A stretch of DNA of 64,000 bases. Source: a virus. Location of the stretch: positions 78,161-142,160 of IMG/VR virus record IMGVR_UViG_3300030102_006261; one strand, 5' to 3'. How positions within the stretch are numbered: the stretch's first letter is position 1; every line of letters starts with the position of its first letter. The position numbers and the translations under genes were made by a program. Under the pieces are notes generated by a model. The model worked only from the letters and a program-made list of their open reading frames with translations. It did no database searches and was not told where the DNA came from. Of this stretch, positions 8,059 to 15,126 are shown in pieces.

Positions 8059-9140
8059 AAACAGCATTAGTTTGTGGAGCAGGTGGTTTTATTGGTGGAC
8101 ATTTAGTTCAAAGACTAAAGGACGAGGGCTATTGGGTTCGTGGGGTTGATATTAAAAACCATGAATACACGGATCTTCCGTGTGACGATTTTCAGATTCT
8201 TGATCTAAGAAGCGAAACCAATGTTAGACGAGCAATGAAAGCTGCTCTAGGCGATCTCAGTATTACATTCGACGAAGTATATCAACTTGCTGCGGACATG
8301 GGTGGTGCTGGTTACATTTTCACTGGAGACAATGATGCAAACGTTATGCATAACTCAGCGATGATTAATCTTAATGTCGCTAAGGTGGCTAGTGAGTTTA
8401 GTAACCCACCCAAGATCTTTTACTCTTCGTCTGCCTGTATGTACCCCGAGTATAACCAACTGGATCCAGATAACCCAAAGTGCTCTGAGGATTCCGCATA
8501 TCCCGCTGCACCCGACAGTGAGTATGGTTGGGAGAAGTTGTTCAGTGAAAGACTTTACTTCGCGTTCAATAGAAACTACGGGCTTGATATTAGAGTCGCT
8601 AGATTCCATAACATCTTTGGACCCCAAGGATCTTGGAACAATGGTAAAGAGAAGGCTCCAGCAGCTATGTGTCGTAAGGTAGCAGAAGTTGAGGATGGTG
8701 GAGAGATTGAAATGTGGGGAGACGGAGAACAGACTCGTTCGTTCCTTTACATTGATGAGTGTCTTGATGCGATGCGTAAGATGATGGAAAGTGATTTCAT
8801 GGGACCAATGAATATTGGATCAGAGGAGATGGTAACAATCAATCAGCTAGTTGATATTGTCAGTGATGTTTCAGGTAAGACAGTGAATATTAATCATATT
8901 GATGGTCCAACTGGTGTCCGGGGTAGAAACTCTGATAACGATCTTATGCGAGAAAAGCTAAATTGGAGTCCATCGAAGTCTTTGCGAGAGGGTATTGAGA
9001 AGACATACGCATGGATTAGTCGTAATGTCGAAATGGGATTAGATGATGTTGTTATGACAAACGAAGAAGCGATTGAAACTAATCTAAATACATACACAGA
9101 AACCGCAGAGTTAGATACTGCTGACAAGTTTTCATTATAA
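8055..9140 (+). CDS. GDP-mannose 3,5-epimerase-like SDR
   Basis: About 361 residues from ATG 8055, preceded by GGAG 8 nt upstream; a TTG at 8043 in frame is less likely. Rossmann 'CGAGGFIGGHL'; then 'QLAADMGGAGYI', 'FYSSSACMYPEYN', 'YGWEKLFSERLY' (YxxxK) and 'RFHNIFGPQGSWNNGKEKAPAAMCRK'. This chain of motifs is that of GDP-mannose 3,5-epimerase, which makes GDP-L-galactose and GDP-L-gulose. A C-terminal extension of about 30 residues is Thr/Glu/Asp-rich. The last enzyme of the small-molecule part of the cluster. Confidence 0.82.
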   Translation: MKTALVCGAGGFIGGHLVQRLKDEGYWVRGVDIKNHEYTDLPCDDFQILDLRSETNVRRAMKAALGDLSITFDEVYQLAADMGGAGYIFTGDNDANVMHNSAMINLNVAKVASEFSNPPKIFYSSSACMYPEYNQLDPDNPKCSEDSAYPAAPDSEYGWEKLFSERLYFAFNRNYGLDIRVARFHNIFGPQGSWNNGKEKAPAAMCRKVAEVEDGGEIEMWGDGEQTRSFLYIDECLDAMRKMMESDFMGPMNIGSEEMVTINQLVDIVSDVSGKTVNINHIDGPTGVRGRNSDNDLMREKLNWSPSKSLREGIEKTYAWISRNVEMGLDDVVMTNEEAIETNLNTYTETAELDTADKFSL

Positions 9141-9149
9141 GGATTCACC

Positions 9150-10448
9150 ATGGACAAACCAACAATTACATTATGCATGATCGTAAAAGACGAAACTCAC
9201 GTTATCGAAAGGTGTTTGAGATCAATCGCGCCCTTTGTGGATCGTTATGATATCACTGATACCGGATCGACTGACGGAACACCAGAAAAAATTGAAGAGA
9301 TTATGAAGGAGCTAAATGTTCCCGGTAAAGTGCATCTCTCAGACTGGAAGGGGTTTGGTGATCACGGTGAAAAGAAAGGCTCACGAACTGAGGCATTTGA
9401 AAACGCAAAAGAAGGTGGTGCTGATTACGCTTGGGTAATTGATGCTGATGATGAAATTGTTGGTGATCCTGACATTAGCTCCTTAGAGTTTGACTCTTAT
9501 GCGTTGTTAATTCATCGTGGTGATTACAGTTGGTGGAGAAATCAAATTTTTAAACTCTCTGCTGGGTGGAGATATGTTGGTGTTCTTCATGAGTACGCTG
9601 AGTGTATTGGTACACCTGAACCAAAAATTGGTAAATTGGGTGGTGATTACCATGTTCTAGCCAGAACAGAGGGTGCGAGAAATGTTGGTATTGATCCAAA
9701 GGAAAAATACGAACGAGATGCTAAGGAGTTAGAAAAAGCTCTTGAGGATGATCCAAAGAACGGCCGTTATCAGTTCTATCTTGGACAGAGTTACTTTGAC
9801 TCTCAGCAATGGGAGAAATCTGCCGAGGCTTATCAGAAACGAGCAGAGATGGGTGGATGGCCAGAGGAGTGCTATTTTTCATTACTTAGAGTTGCCATGT
9901 GTTACGCTCTACTTGGTAAACCATTTGAAGAGATACAGGAAAAATTTCTTCTTGCACACGCTGCTCGGCCGACTAGAGCGGAGGCTCTTTATCACTTAGC
10001 TAGAATTAATAGGCTGAATGGTAGACCAGCCATCGCATATGTATTCGCTAAAAATGCAGTAGAGATACCATATCCACAAGATGATATTCTTTTTGTTCAG
10101 GAGGACGTATATAAGTGGGGAGTCTTGGATGAAATTGGTGCATGTGCTTATTATGCAGGTAAGCCACATGTTGGATATTCTGCTTGCAAGAAACTCTTAG
10201 AAGACAACCTAGTTCCAGATGGTGAAGCAAAAGAAAGAGTTACGAAGAACTTTTCTGAGTATGAGCGTGTCTTAGGTGAAATTCATGCGGATGAATTTAA
10301 AAATAACATGGATCACGAGTTAGAGGCAATCAAAAAACAAAAAGATGAGATGGAAAAGAAGTTAGAGAAGAAAAAGAATCGGGGAGTTAAGAAGTCAACC
10401 AAAACTCCCGGAGCAAAGGGAAAAAAGAAAACTGTAAAGAGTAGGTAA
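9150..10448 (+). CDS. GT2 glycosyltransferase with TPR-like C-terminal half
   Basis: About 432 residues. The start 'TLCMIVKDETHVIERCLRSIAPFVDRYDITDTGSTDGT' and 'YAWVIDADDEIVG' (DxD) are diagnostic of the SunS/LgtF-like GT2 group that is commonly fused to tetratricopeptide repeats. Residues about 190-330 contain helical repeats ('PKNGRYQFYLGQSYFDSQQWEKSAEAYQKRAEMGG', 'AEALYHLARINRLNGRPAIAYVFAKNAVEI') consistent with TPRs, which could bind a protein acceptor. The last 40 residues are highly Lys-rich. It immediately precedes the collagen-like fibre gene (stop TAA then ATG), so it could glycosylate that protein (inference). Confidence 0.82.
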   Translation: MDKPTITLCMIVKDETHVIERCLRSIAPFVDRYDITDTGSTDGTPEKIEEIMKELNVPGKVHLSDWKGFGDHGEKKGSRTEAFENAKEGGADYAWVIDADDEIVGDPDISSLEFDSYALLIHRGDYSWWRNQIFKLSAGWRYVGVLHEYAECIGTPEPKIGKLGGDYHVLARTEGARNVGIDPKEKYERDAKELEKALEDDPKNGRYQFYLGQSYFDSQQWEKSAEAYQKRAEMGGWPEECYFSLLRVAMCYALLGKPFEEIQEKFLLAHAARPTRAEALYHLARINRLNGRPAIAYVFAKNAVEIPYPQDDILFVQEDVYKWGVLDEIGACAYYAGKPHVGYSACKKLLEDNLVPDGEAKERVTKNFSEYERVLGEIHADEFKNNMDHELEAIKKQKDEMEKKLEKKKNRGVKKSTKTPGAKGKKKTVKSR

Positions 10449-11633
10449 ATGCAATTCATAGTTGCCAAAAACATACACGAAAACTTACCAGTTGGTTCTG
10501 TAGTTGAGCAGGTGAATCCAACTGATCCTGATGTCACTATATCATTGGGATTTGGTTTGGGTGAAGTGCATGTAATAAGTGAAGGTGGTGAAATATTTCT
10601 CTTTCAGGGACCTCAAAAAACAATTAAACAGGTTTTAGAGGTTGTCTATGAAAGTAAACCAACAAAAACTTTACCACCAAAAGTTAAGGAATCTGTCACT
10701 AAACCTAAACCAGTTGTGGAGCAAGTTCAAGGTAGACCTGGTGTACCCGGACCTCCCGGTCAGAAGGGAGATCCGGGTGTCATGGGTCCGGAGGGACCGA
10801 GAGGCTTACCCGGTGCTGATGGTGCTGATGGTGCTGATGGCGTGCCCGGCCCACAGGGTGAACAGGGTGAAGTTGGACCACAAGGAGCACAGGGTGAGCC
10901 TGGTGTGCAGGGAGAGCAGGGAATCGCTGGACCTCAAGGTGAACCAGGCGCGCCCGGATCTCCCGGTTTGGATGGGAAAGATGGTGTTGATGGTAAAGAT
11001 GGATTAGACGGCAAAGATGGTGTTGATGGTAAAGATGGTGTTGATGGTAAAGATGGTTTAGACGGCAAAGACGGCACTGATGGTAGAGATGGTATAGACG
11101 GAAAAGCTGGTGCAAAGGGTCAGCGTGGTCCAAAAGGTTCAAAGGGTGATCCGGGTAAGATTGGACCGAAGGGCGATCGAGGTGATGCAGGTGAAAGAGG
11201 AGAAAAGGGAGATGCAGGAAAAGATGGTGAAGCTCCTGTAATGAGAGCTAAATTCCCTCTTAAACTCGAAGAGGATGGTGTGTTGTCATTCGACAGAGTT
11301 TCTTTGGACAACTTACTTCGAGTTAGTTCTGGTACAAACGGTCCTGACTATGCCGCCGTGAATGACTGGTTGGCAGCAGCGGGTGGTGCGGTTGGTATTA
11401 GAAAAGATGGTAATCTTTTAATTAGTTCCGTTAGTGATATGAAGTTTCGTGGTATAAATATGAATGTAACACTACAAGGAAAAGATGTGGATCTAACCTC
11501 TGGTGTGTATATTTCAGACACTGATCCTACCACAGAGGGTGTAGAGACTGTGTCAGGCGAACTTTGGTTTGATACAAGCGGCGGGGGCGGAGTTTTAAGA
11601 ATGAGAAACGTTAACGAATGGTTTGAAATCTAA
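10449..11633 (+). CDS. Collagen-like fibre protein
   Basis: About 394 residues: an N-terminal globular part (1-94), 56 uninterrupted Gly-X-Y triplets (residues 95-262), and a C-terminal part ending 'GELWFDTSGGGGVLRMRNVNEWFEI'. Collagen-like triplets in phages form trimeric fibre stalks. The C-terminal 'ISDTDPTTEGVETVSGELWFD' resembles phage fibre tips. In the middle the triplets become GKD-GVD/GLD repeats encoded by near-identical 18-nt units (about 10970-11100), which could expand or contract. Adjacent to glycosyltransferases, it is a candidate acceptor for the sugars made upstream. Role as tail or head fibre is inferred. Confidence 0.8.
   Translation: MQFIVAKNIHENLPVGSVVEQVNPTDPDVTISLGFGLGEVHVISEGGEIFLFQGPQKTIKQVLEVVYESKPTKTLPPKVKESVTKPKPVVEQVQGRPGVPGPPGQKGDPGVMGPEGPRGLPGADGADGADGVPGPQGEQGEVGPQGAQGEPGVQGEQGIAGPQGEPGAPGSPGLDGKDGVDGKDGLDGKDGVDGKDGVDGKDGLDGKDGTDGRDGIDGKAGAKGQRGPKGSKGDPGKIGPKGDRGDAGERGEKGDAGKDGEAPVMRAKFPLKLEEDGVLSFDRVSLDNLLRVSSGTNGPDYAAVNDWLAAAGGAVGIRKDGNLLISSVSDMKFRGINMNVTLQGKDVDLTSGVYISDTDPTTEGVETVSGELWFDTSGGGGVLRMRNVNEWFEI
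10970..11105 (+). repeat. Tandem ~18-nt repeats encoding Gly-Lys-Asp-Gly-(Val/Leu)-Asp
   Basis: Units of the form GGTAAAGATGGTGTTGAT recur about seven times inside the collagen-like gene. Codon use drifts (GGTAAA/GGCAAA), so the copies are not perfectly homogenised. Typical of slippage or recombination-driven length change in collagen-like phage proteins. Confidence 0.7.
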
Positions 11634-13036
11634 TGGGTAAAGAAACAATTGCATTTCCAACAACAGGATTAGTCACGAATGTGAGTAAGCACACCATCGG
11701 TACCAAGTCGTGGGTGTGGAATGGTTCTGCGTGGGATAAAGACGAACATGGGCACAGTGGAAATAATGTTGTTGATTCTTTCAACGGTCAAACTGGTGAT
11801 GTGACAGGTGTTGGTTCATTTGATGGTTTGACTGGTAGTGTTCTTGCACGGAACATATTACCACACATTCACCTAGCAGGTATCTCCTCCGATGGTGGAG
11901 CAACCTTTGGTGGTATCGTCAACCACAGTGGTGACGTTAATATTACAGGTGCATTGGACGTAACTGGTAACTCCCACCTCATTGGTGGTATATCTGCTGA
12001 CAGGGGAGCAACACTCAGTGAAATTACTATCGTGGCCGGTAGTGGTATTAAGAACACGAATGATGCACCTAACCTAGCAGTCAAATTCGAAACCGGCAAA
12101 GTAACATTGGGTGACGCCTCGGGTAGTGATGATAACACAACAGTTGTGGTTGATGATGGGAATACAACAATTGAATTGAACTCCCCCACTGTCACAGTCA
12201 GTGAGGACATCGTTCATTCTGGTGACACGAATACTAAACTCACATTCAACACAGATCAGATTAAAACTGATGCTGGTGGAAACACAATAATAGAAGTGAA
12301 CGCTGGTGATTTCAAAGTCCTTACTGGTATATCCGCAGCAGCAGGGGCCACGTTCGCAGGGTTGGTAGAGTCGAGTGGTATATCGTGTGGTACGTCCACA
12401 GTCGGATCGGTTACTATTGGTGGTGGTGTCATGGTAGGTACAGCAACTGTCGCTCTTTTGGCAAACACCGCAACAGCAGCGACTACTGCAACTAACGTTA
12501 GTATATCAGCAGTGGATGATGATACACAATATAGAATTCCTTTTGCAGCAGGTGCAGCAGCAGGAACAGTCGCTCTTGGATTAAAGAGTGACAGTGGTAA
12601 CACATCTGAAGGGCTGTTCTTCCGCCCTGACATCGCAACACTCACAACCGGAACTGTGCAAGCTCTTGGTGTAACTTTAGGTGACAGAGGAATTACGTTT
12701 GCTGATGGAACTGGTATTGTCACCGCCACGAGAACTGATTCATACACTGGACAAATCGAAACTGTATCGGACAAAACATATATCATCGATCCCTCTGCCG
12801 CCACTGACAGAACAATTACCGGGTATTATATCAAATCTGGTGCTGGTACGGTAACAGCAACTCTGAAAAACGCAAACGACACAGTTAAGGCTGCTAGTGT
12901 TGCGACTACAAGCGGTGATCAAAGTTCTTTGGCTAATACCTCCGTGTCCGCAGGTGCAACCATGAGTATTGTTACGTCCAGTAATTCGTCTGCAACTGAT
13001 GTCGTGTTCAGCGTGGAGTATACTACAATATCATGA
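11633..13036 (+). CDS. Fibre-like structural protein with 'GISADGGATF' repeats
   Basis: About 467 residues, Gly/Thr/Ser/Val-rich and almost free of Cys, as in beta-structured fibres. It starts by TAATG overlap with the collagen-like gene. The motif GIS(S/A)(D/A)xGAT(F/L) occurs at least three times ('GISSDGGATFGG', 'GISADRGATLSE', 'GISAAAGATFAG'), with 'LGDRGITFADG' later; such repeats are common in marine phage tail fibres. N-terminal 'KSWVWNGSAWDKDEHGH' looks like a small carbohydrate- or assembly-related beta motif. Virion fibre role inferred from composition and neighbours. Confidence 0.65.
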   Translation: MGKETIAFPTTGLVTNVSKHTIGTKSWVWNGSAWDKDEHGHSGNNVVDSFNGQTGDVTGVGSFDGLTGSVLARNILPHIHLAGISSDGGATFGGIVNHSGDVNITGALDVTGNSHLIGGISADRGATLSEITIVAGSGIKNTNDAPNLAVKFETGKVTLGDASGSDDNTTVVVDDGNTTIELNSPTVTVSEDIVHSGDTNTKLTFNTDQIKTDAGGNTIIEVNAGDFKVLTGISAAAGATFAGLVESSGISCGTSTVGSVTIGGGVMVGTATVALLANTATAATTATNVSISAVDDDTQYRIPFAAGAAAGTVALGLKSDSGNTSEGLFFRPDIATLTTGTVQALGVTLGDRGITFADGTGIVTATRTDSYTGQIETVSDKTYIIDPSAATDRTITGYYIKSGAGTVTATLKNANDTVKAASVATTSGDQSSLANTSVSAGATMSIVTSSNSSATDVVFSVEYTTIS

Positions 13037-13494
13037 GCCCCAAATGGTTATTTTTTCCTGCACCAGCACCAGATCAATACATCTATACATTCAATACTGA
13101 TAGATCAGTTGTTCGCGGTTCCGCATCACCCACCGCCAGGAAGCAAACAGCAGTCGGTACAGAAAGTGGAACTCTAGTGGATCAATTCGCTCCATTTGCT
13201 ACCAACACTCAAATACAGTTGTCGATCCCAAACAGAATTACATTTAAAGTTCAGAGTAACGATACGTCTACGCCGGGGTTTGAAAACACCACGAACATAG
13301 CAAACAATATAACGGCTTGCACTCTTACTGTGGGAGGTAATACGTTTACTCCAGAGTCGATAACAATAGGCGGGAATAACACCAAACCACAATTTCAAAT
13401 GAACACCACTGATGGCTCCGCTAGTACATTTTATAGTGACAACAACCTTGATGACACTGACAACATAGATATTGTCATGACACTAACATTCTAA
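13033..13494 (+). CDS. Small beta-rich structural-like protein, unknown
   Basis: 153 residues, overlapping the preceding fibre gene by ATGA. Asn/Thr-rich with alternating polar/hydrophobic strands ('IQLSIPNRITFKVQS', 'ITACTLTVGGNTFTPESITIGG'), no Cys pairs and no signal peptide. It looks like a small fibre-tip or decoration protein. I recognise no family. Its position between fibre genes and a methyltransferase supports a virion role. Confidence 0.5.
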   Translation: MSPKWLFFPAPAPDQYIYTFNTDRSVVRGSASPTARKQTAVGTESGTLVDQFAPFATNTQIQLSIPNRITFKVQSNDTSTPGFENTTNIANNITACTLTVGGNTFTPESITIGGNNTKPQFQMNTTDGSASTFYSDNNLDDTDNIDIVMTLTF

Positions 13495-13505
13495 AGGTAG
13501 ATAAG

Positions 13506-14030
13506 ATGACAGAAATTAGATACGAAGTGAATGTTCCAAATGGGGTCTCTGGTAACTTTAAGGTGGTTGGTGGGGACGAGACAGTTCTCTACCAAAACAT
13601 CGGTGATAAGTGGATGAACATAATGGATGACAGTGAACTTGAAGCAGAACAAGCGACCGCATTTCTGTCTGCTGCAACTGGTGATGTTTTACTCGCTGGA
13701 CTGGGGTTGGGTATGGTCTTACAGCCGCTGATCGATAATCGAAATGTGACGAGTATTACCATCATAGAAAAATATCAAGAAGTCATTGATTTGGTTTCGC
13801 CTCATGTTGTTTCCTCGAAGACAATTAATATTATAAATGATGATATCTATACTTGGACACCAGACAAAAATTATGATGTGGCGTGGTTTGACTCTTACGT
13901 CTACCCACAGGATGGTGATGAGCCTCTTGGGGATTATCTTATTGACATGACAAACAAATATAGAACAGTTGTTGGATCAGCATATTTTTGGCCCGGTGGT
14001 TCCGTAATCACTGGCCATCGTGCTTGGTAA
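13506..14030 (+). CDS. Class I SAM-dependent methyltransferase-like protein (spermidine-synthase fold)
   Basis: 174 residues, start ATG with AAAGGT upstream. Rossmann-type SAM motif 'GDVLLAGLGLGMVLQPLI' followed by 'SITIIEKYQEVIDLV' (acidic end of strand 2) and 'INIINDDIYTWTPDKNYDVAWFDSY' (strand 4), the order seen in spermidine-synthase-like methyltransferases. Too short for a full aminopropyltransferase. Lies last in the fibre operon; a job modifying a fibre or a sugar is possible but not shown. Ends 8 nt before the dUTPase promoter. Confidence 0.6.
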   Translation: MTEIRYEVNVPNGVSGNFKVVGGDETVLYQNIGDKWMNIMDDSELEAEQATAFLSAATGDVLLAGLGLGMVLQPLIDNRNVTSITIIEKYQEVIDLVSPHVVSSKTINIINDDIYTWTPDKNYDVAWFDSYVYPQDGDEPLGDYLIDMTNKYRTVVGSAYFWPGGSVITGHRAW

Positions 14031-14037
14031 AATATAC

Positions 14038-14065
14038 TTGACTTTTGATACGAGAATGCTATTAT
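14038..14065 (+). promoter_or_regulatory. Sigma70-like promoter giving a predicted leaderless dUTPase mRNA
   Basis: TTGACT (14038-14043), 16-nt spacer, TATTAT (14060-14065), then only 6 nt to the ATG at 14072. The expected start site falls on or next to the start codon, and there is no SD at proper distance. The same geometry recurs at 61424-61451 and 63434-63461. Confidence 0.65.
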
Positions 14066-14071
14066 AACTAC

Positions 14072-14626
14072 ATGCAAATACACAAACTTTATCCTAACGT
14101 AATCGTGCCCAAGCGACAGACGGATCTTTCGGCTTGCTACGATATTCACGCACATCTAAGAAGCGGTGTTATCTCGGAGGACAGAACACCTGAATTCAGA
14201 AAGATCAAAATGATTGATCGAATGAATCATGCAATTGAAATTATGCCGGAAACCACATGGGATAGTGATATGCCACACACTACCATTACAATTCCAGCTA
14301 ATACTCGTGCGCTGATTCCCACAGGTATCATCTTCGATGTTGAACCAGAATATTCAATTCGTATGCATCCAAGATCAGGTCTATCTTGGAAGCATGGTGT
14401 TACCATGATCAATTGTGAGGGTGTGATCGATGCAGATTACAGTGAAGAAGTCTTTATCCCACTGTTTAACGTGTCTGAGGCACCATACACAATTGAACAC
14501 GGAGATAGGATTGCACAGTTTGAAATTGTTCGATATTATGATACAGTTACGTATCTTACTGTAACTGAAGCAGAAGCAAAGAGAAAAACAAATCGAGTCG
14601 GCGGATTCGGATCAACAGGAGTATAA
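14072..14626 (+). CDS. dut: dUTP diphosphatase (dUTPase), trimeric type
   Basis: About 184 residues from ATG 14072. All five motifs are visible: 'SACYDIHA' (1), 'PRSGLSWKHGV' (2), 'CEGVIDADYSEEV' (3, with the catalytic Asp), 'DRIAQFEI' (4) and 'RVGGFGSTGV' (5). Hydrolyses dUTP to dUMP and PPi, keeping uracil out of DNA and supplying dUMP for ThyX (encoded at 21825-22556). An insertion of about 35 residues between motifs 1 and 2 (around 'PEFRKIKMIDRMNHAIEIMPETTW') makes it longer than the usual ~150 residues. Start and promoter indicate a leaderless message. Confidence 0.93.
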   Translation: MQIHKLYPNVIVPKRQTDLSACYDIHAHLRSGVISEDRTPEFRKIKMIDRMNHAIEIMPETTWDSDMPHTTITIPANTRALIPTGIIFDVEPEYSIRMHPRSGLSWKHGVTMINCEGVIDADYSEEVFIPLFNVSEAPYTIEHGDRIAQFEIVRYYDTVTYLTVTEAEAKRKTNRVGGFGSTGV

Positions 14627-14629
14627 ATT

Positions 14630-15124
14630 ATGAATCGCGATGAGTTACTGAAGTTTCACGCATCGGTGTGTGAAGACGCTAGAAATCTTATGAAGCTTAA
14701 GAATCGTGACTATGCTGGGAACGGTGGAACAGAGCCTTTTGCTAATTTTACTAGGTGTGAAGCGATGGGTGTATGTCAGACTGAAGCTGGTATTCTTGTT
14801 CGGGTAATCGATAAGATTAGTCGAATGAGTTCTTTTCTTGAATCTGGTAAGATGCATGTCGAAGATGAGAGTTTTTATGACGCGATGATTGATGTTGTAA
14901 ACTACATGGTTCTTCTTGGTGCTTATGTGCAAGACAAGGATAAATCAGCAAATGCCGAGACGCTTCCCGGTAGTCTGGTGAAAAATTGGTCTTATGGTGA
15001 GGAGGATCTAACTCCAAAGGAAGTAGTGTCTACCATGGACACACACCTTAGTTCTACAGTATCGATGTATGACGAAGAGACTAAAGATTTACCAAGAGAA
15101 ACCATTTTTCATCACCAAGTTTAA
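14630..15124 (+). CDS. Nmad1/DUF1599-like nucleotide-modification-associated protein
   Basis: 164 residues with AGGAG upstream of ATG 14630. 'LKNRDYAGNGGTEPFANF' followed by 'GILVRVIDKISRMSSFLESGKMHVEDESFYDAMIDVVNYMVLLGAYV' matches the all-helical domain called nucleotide modification associated domain 1, related to MazG-like pyrophosphatases. Such proteins sit next to phage nucleotide enzymes, as here between dUTPase and DNA polymerase. Whether it hydrolyses nucleotides or helps make a modified base is unknown. The last ~50 residues are an acidic tail. Confidence 0.65.
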   Translation: MNRDELLKFHASVCEDARNLMKLKNRDYAGNGGTEPFANFTRCEAMGVCQTEAGILVRVIDKISRMSSFLESGKMHVEDESFYDAMIDVVNYMVLLGAYVQDKDKSANAETLPGSLVKNWSYGEEDLTPKEVVSTMDTHLSSTVSMYDEETKDLPRETIFHHQV

Positions 15125-15126
15125 AT

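Noticed and set aside
10970-11105. CRISPR-like array
   Set aside because: Repeats are contiguous coding triplets of the collagen-like protein without spacers.
12256-12804. - strand frame (182 codons) opposite the fibre gene
   Set aside because: Pro/Val/Ala-rich antisense of repeated Gly/Thr codons; no SD and opposite to the operon.
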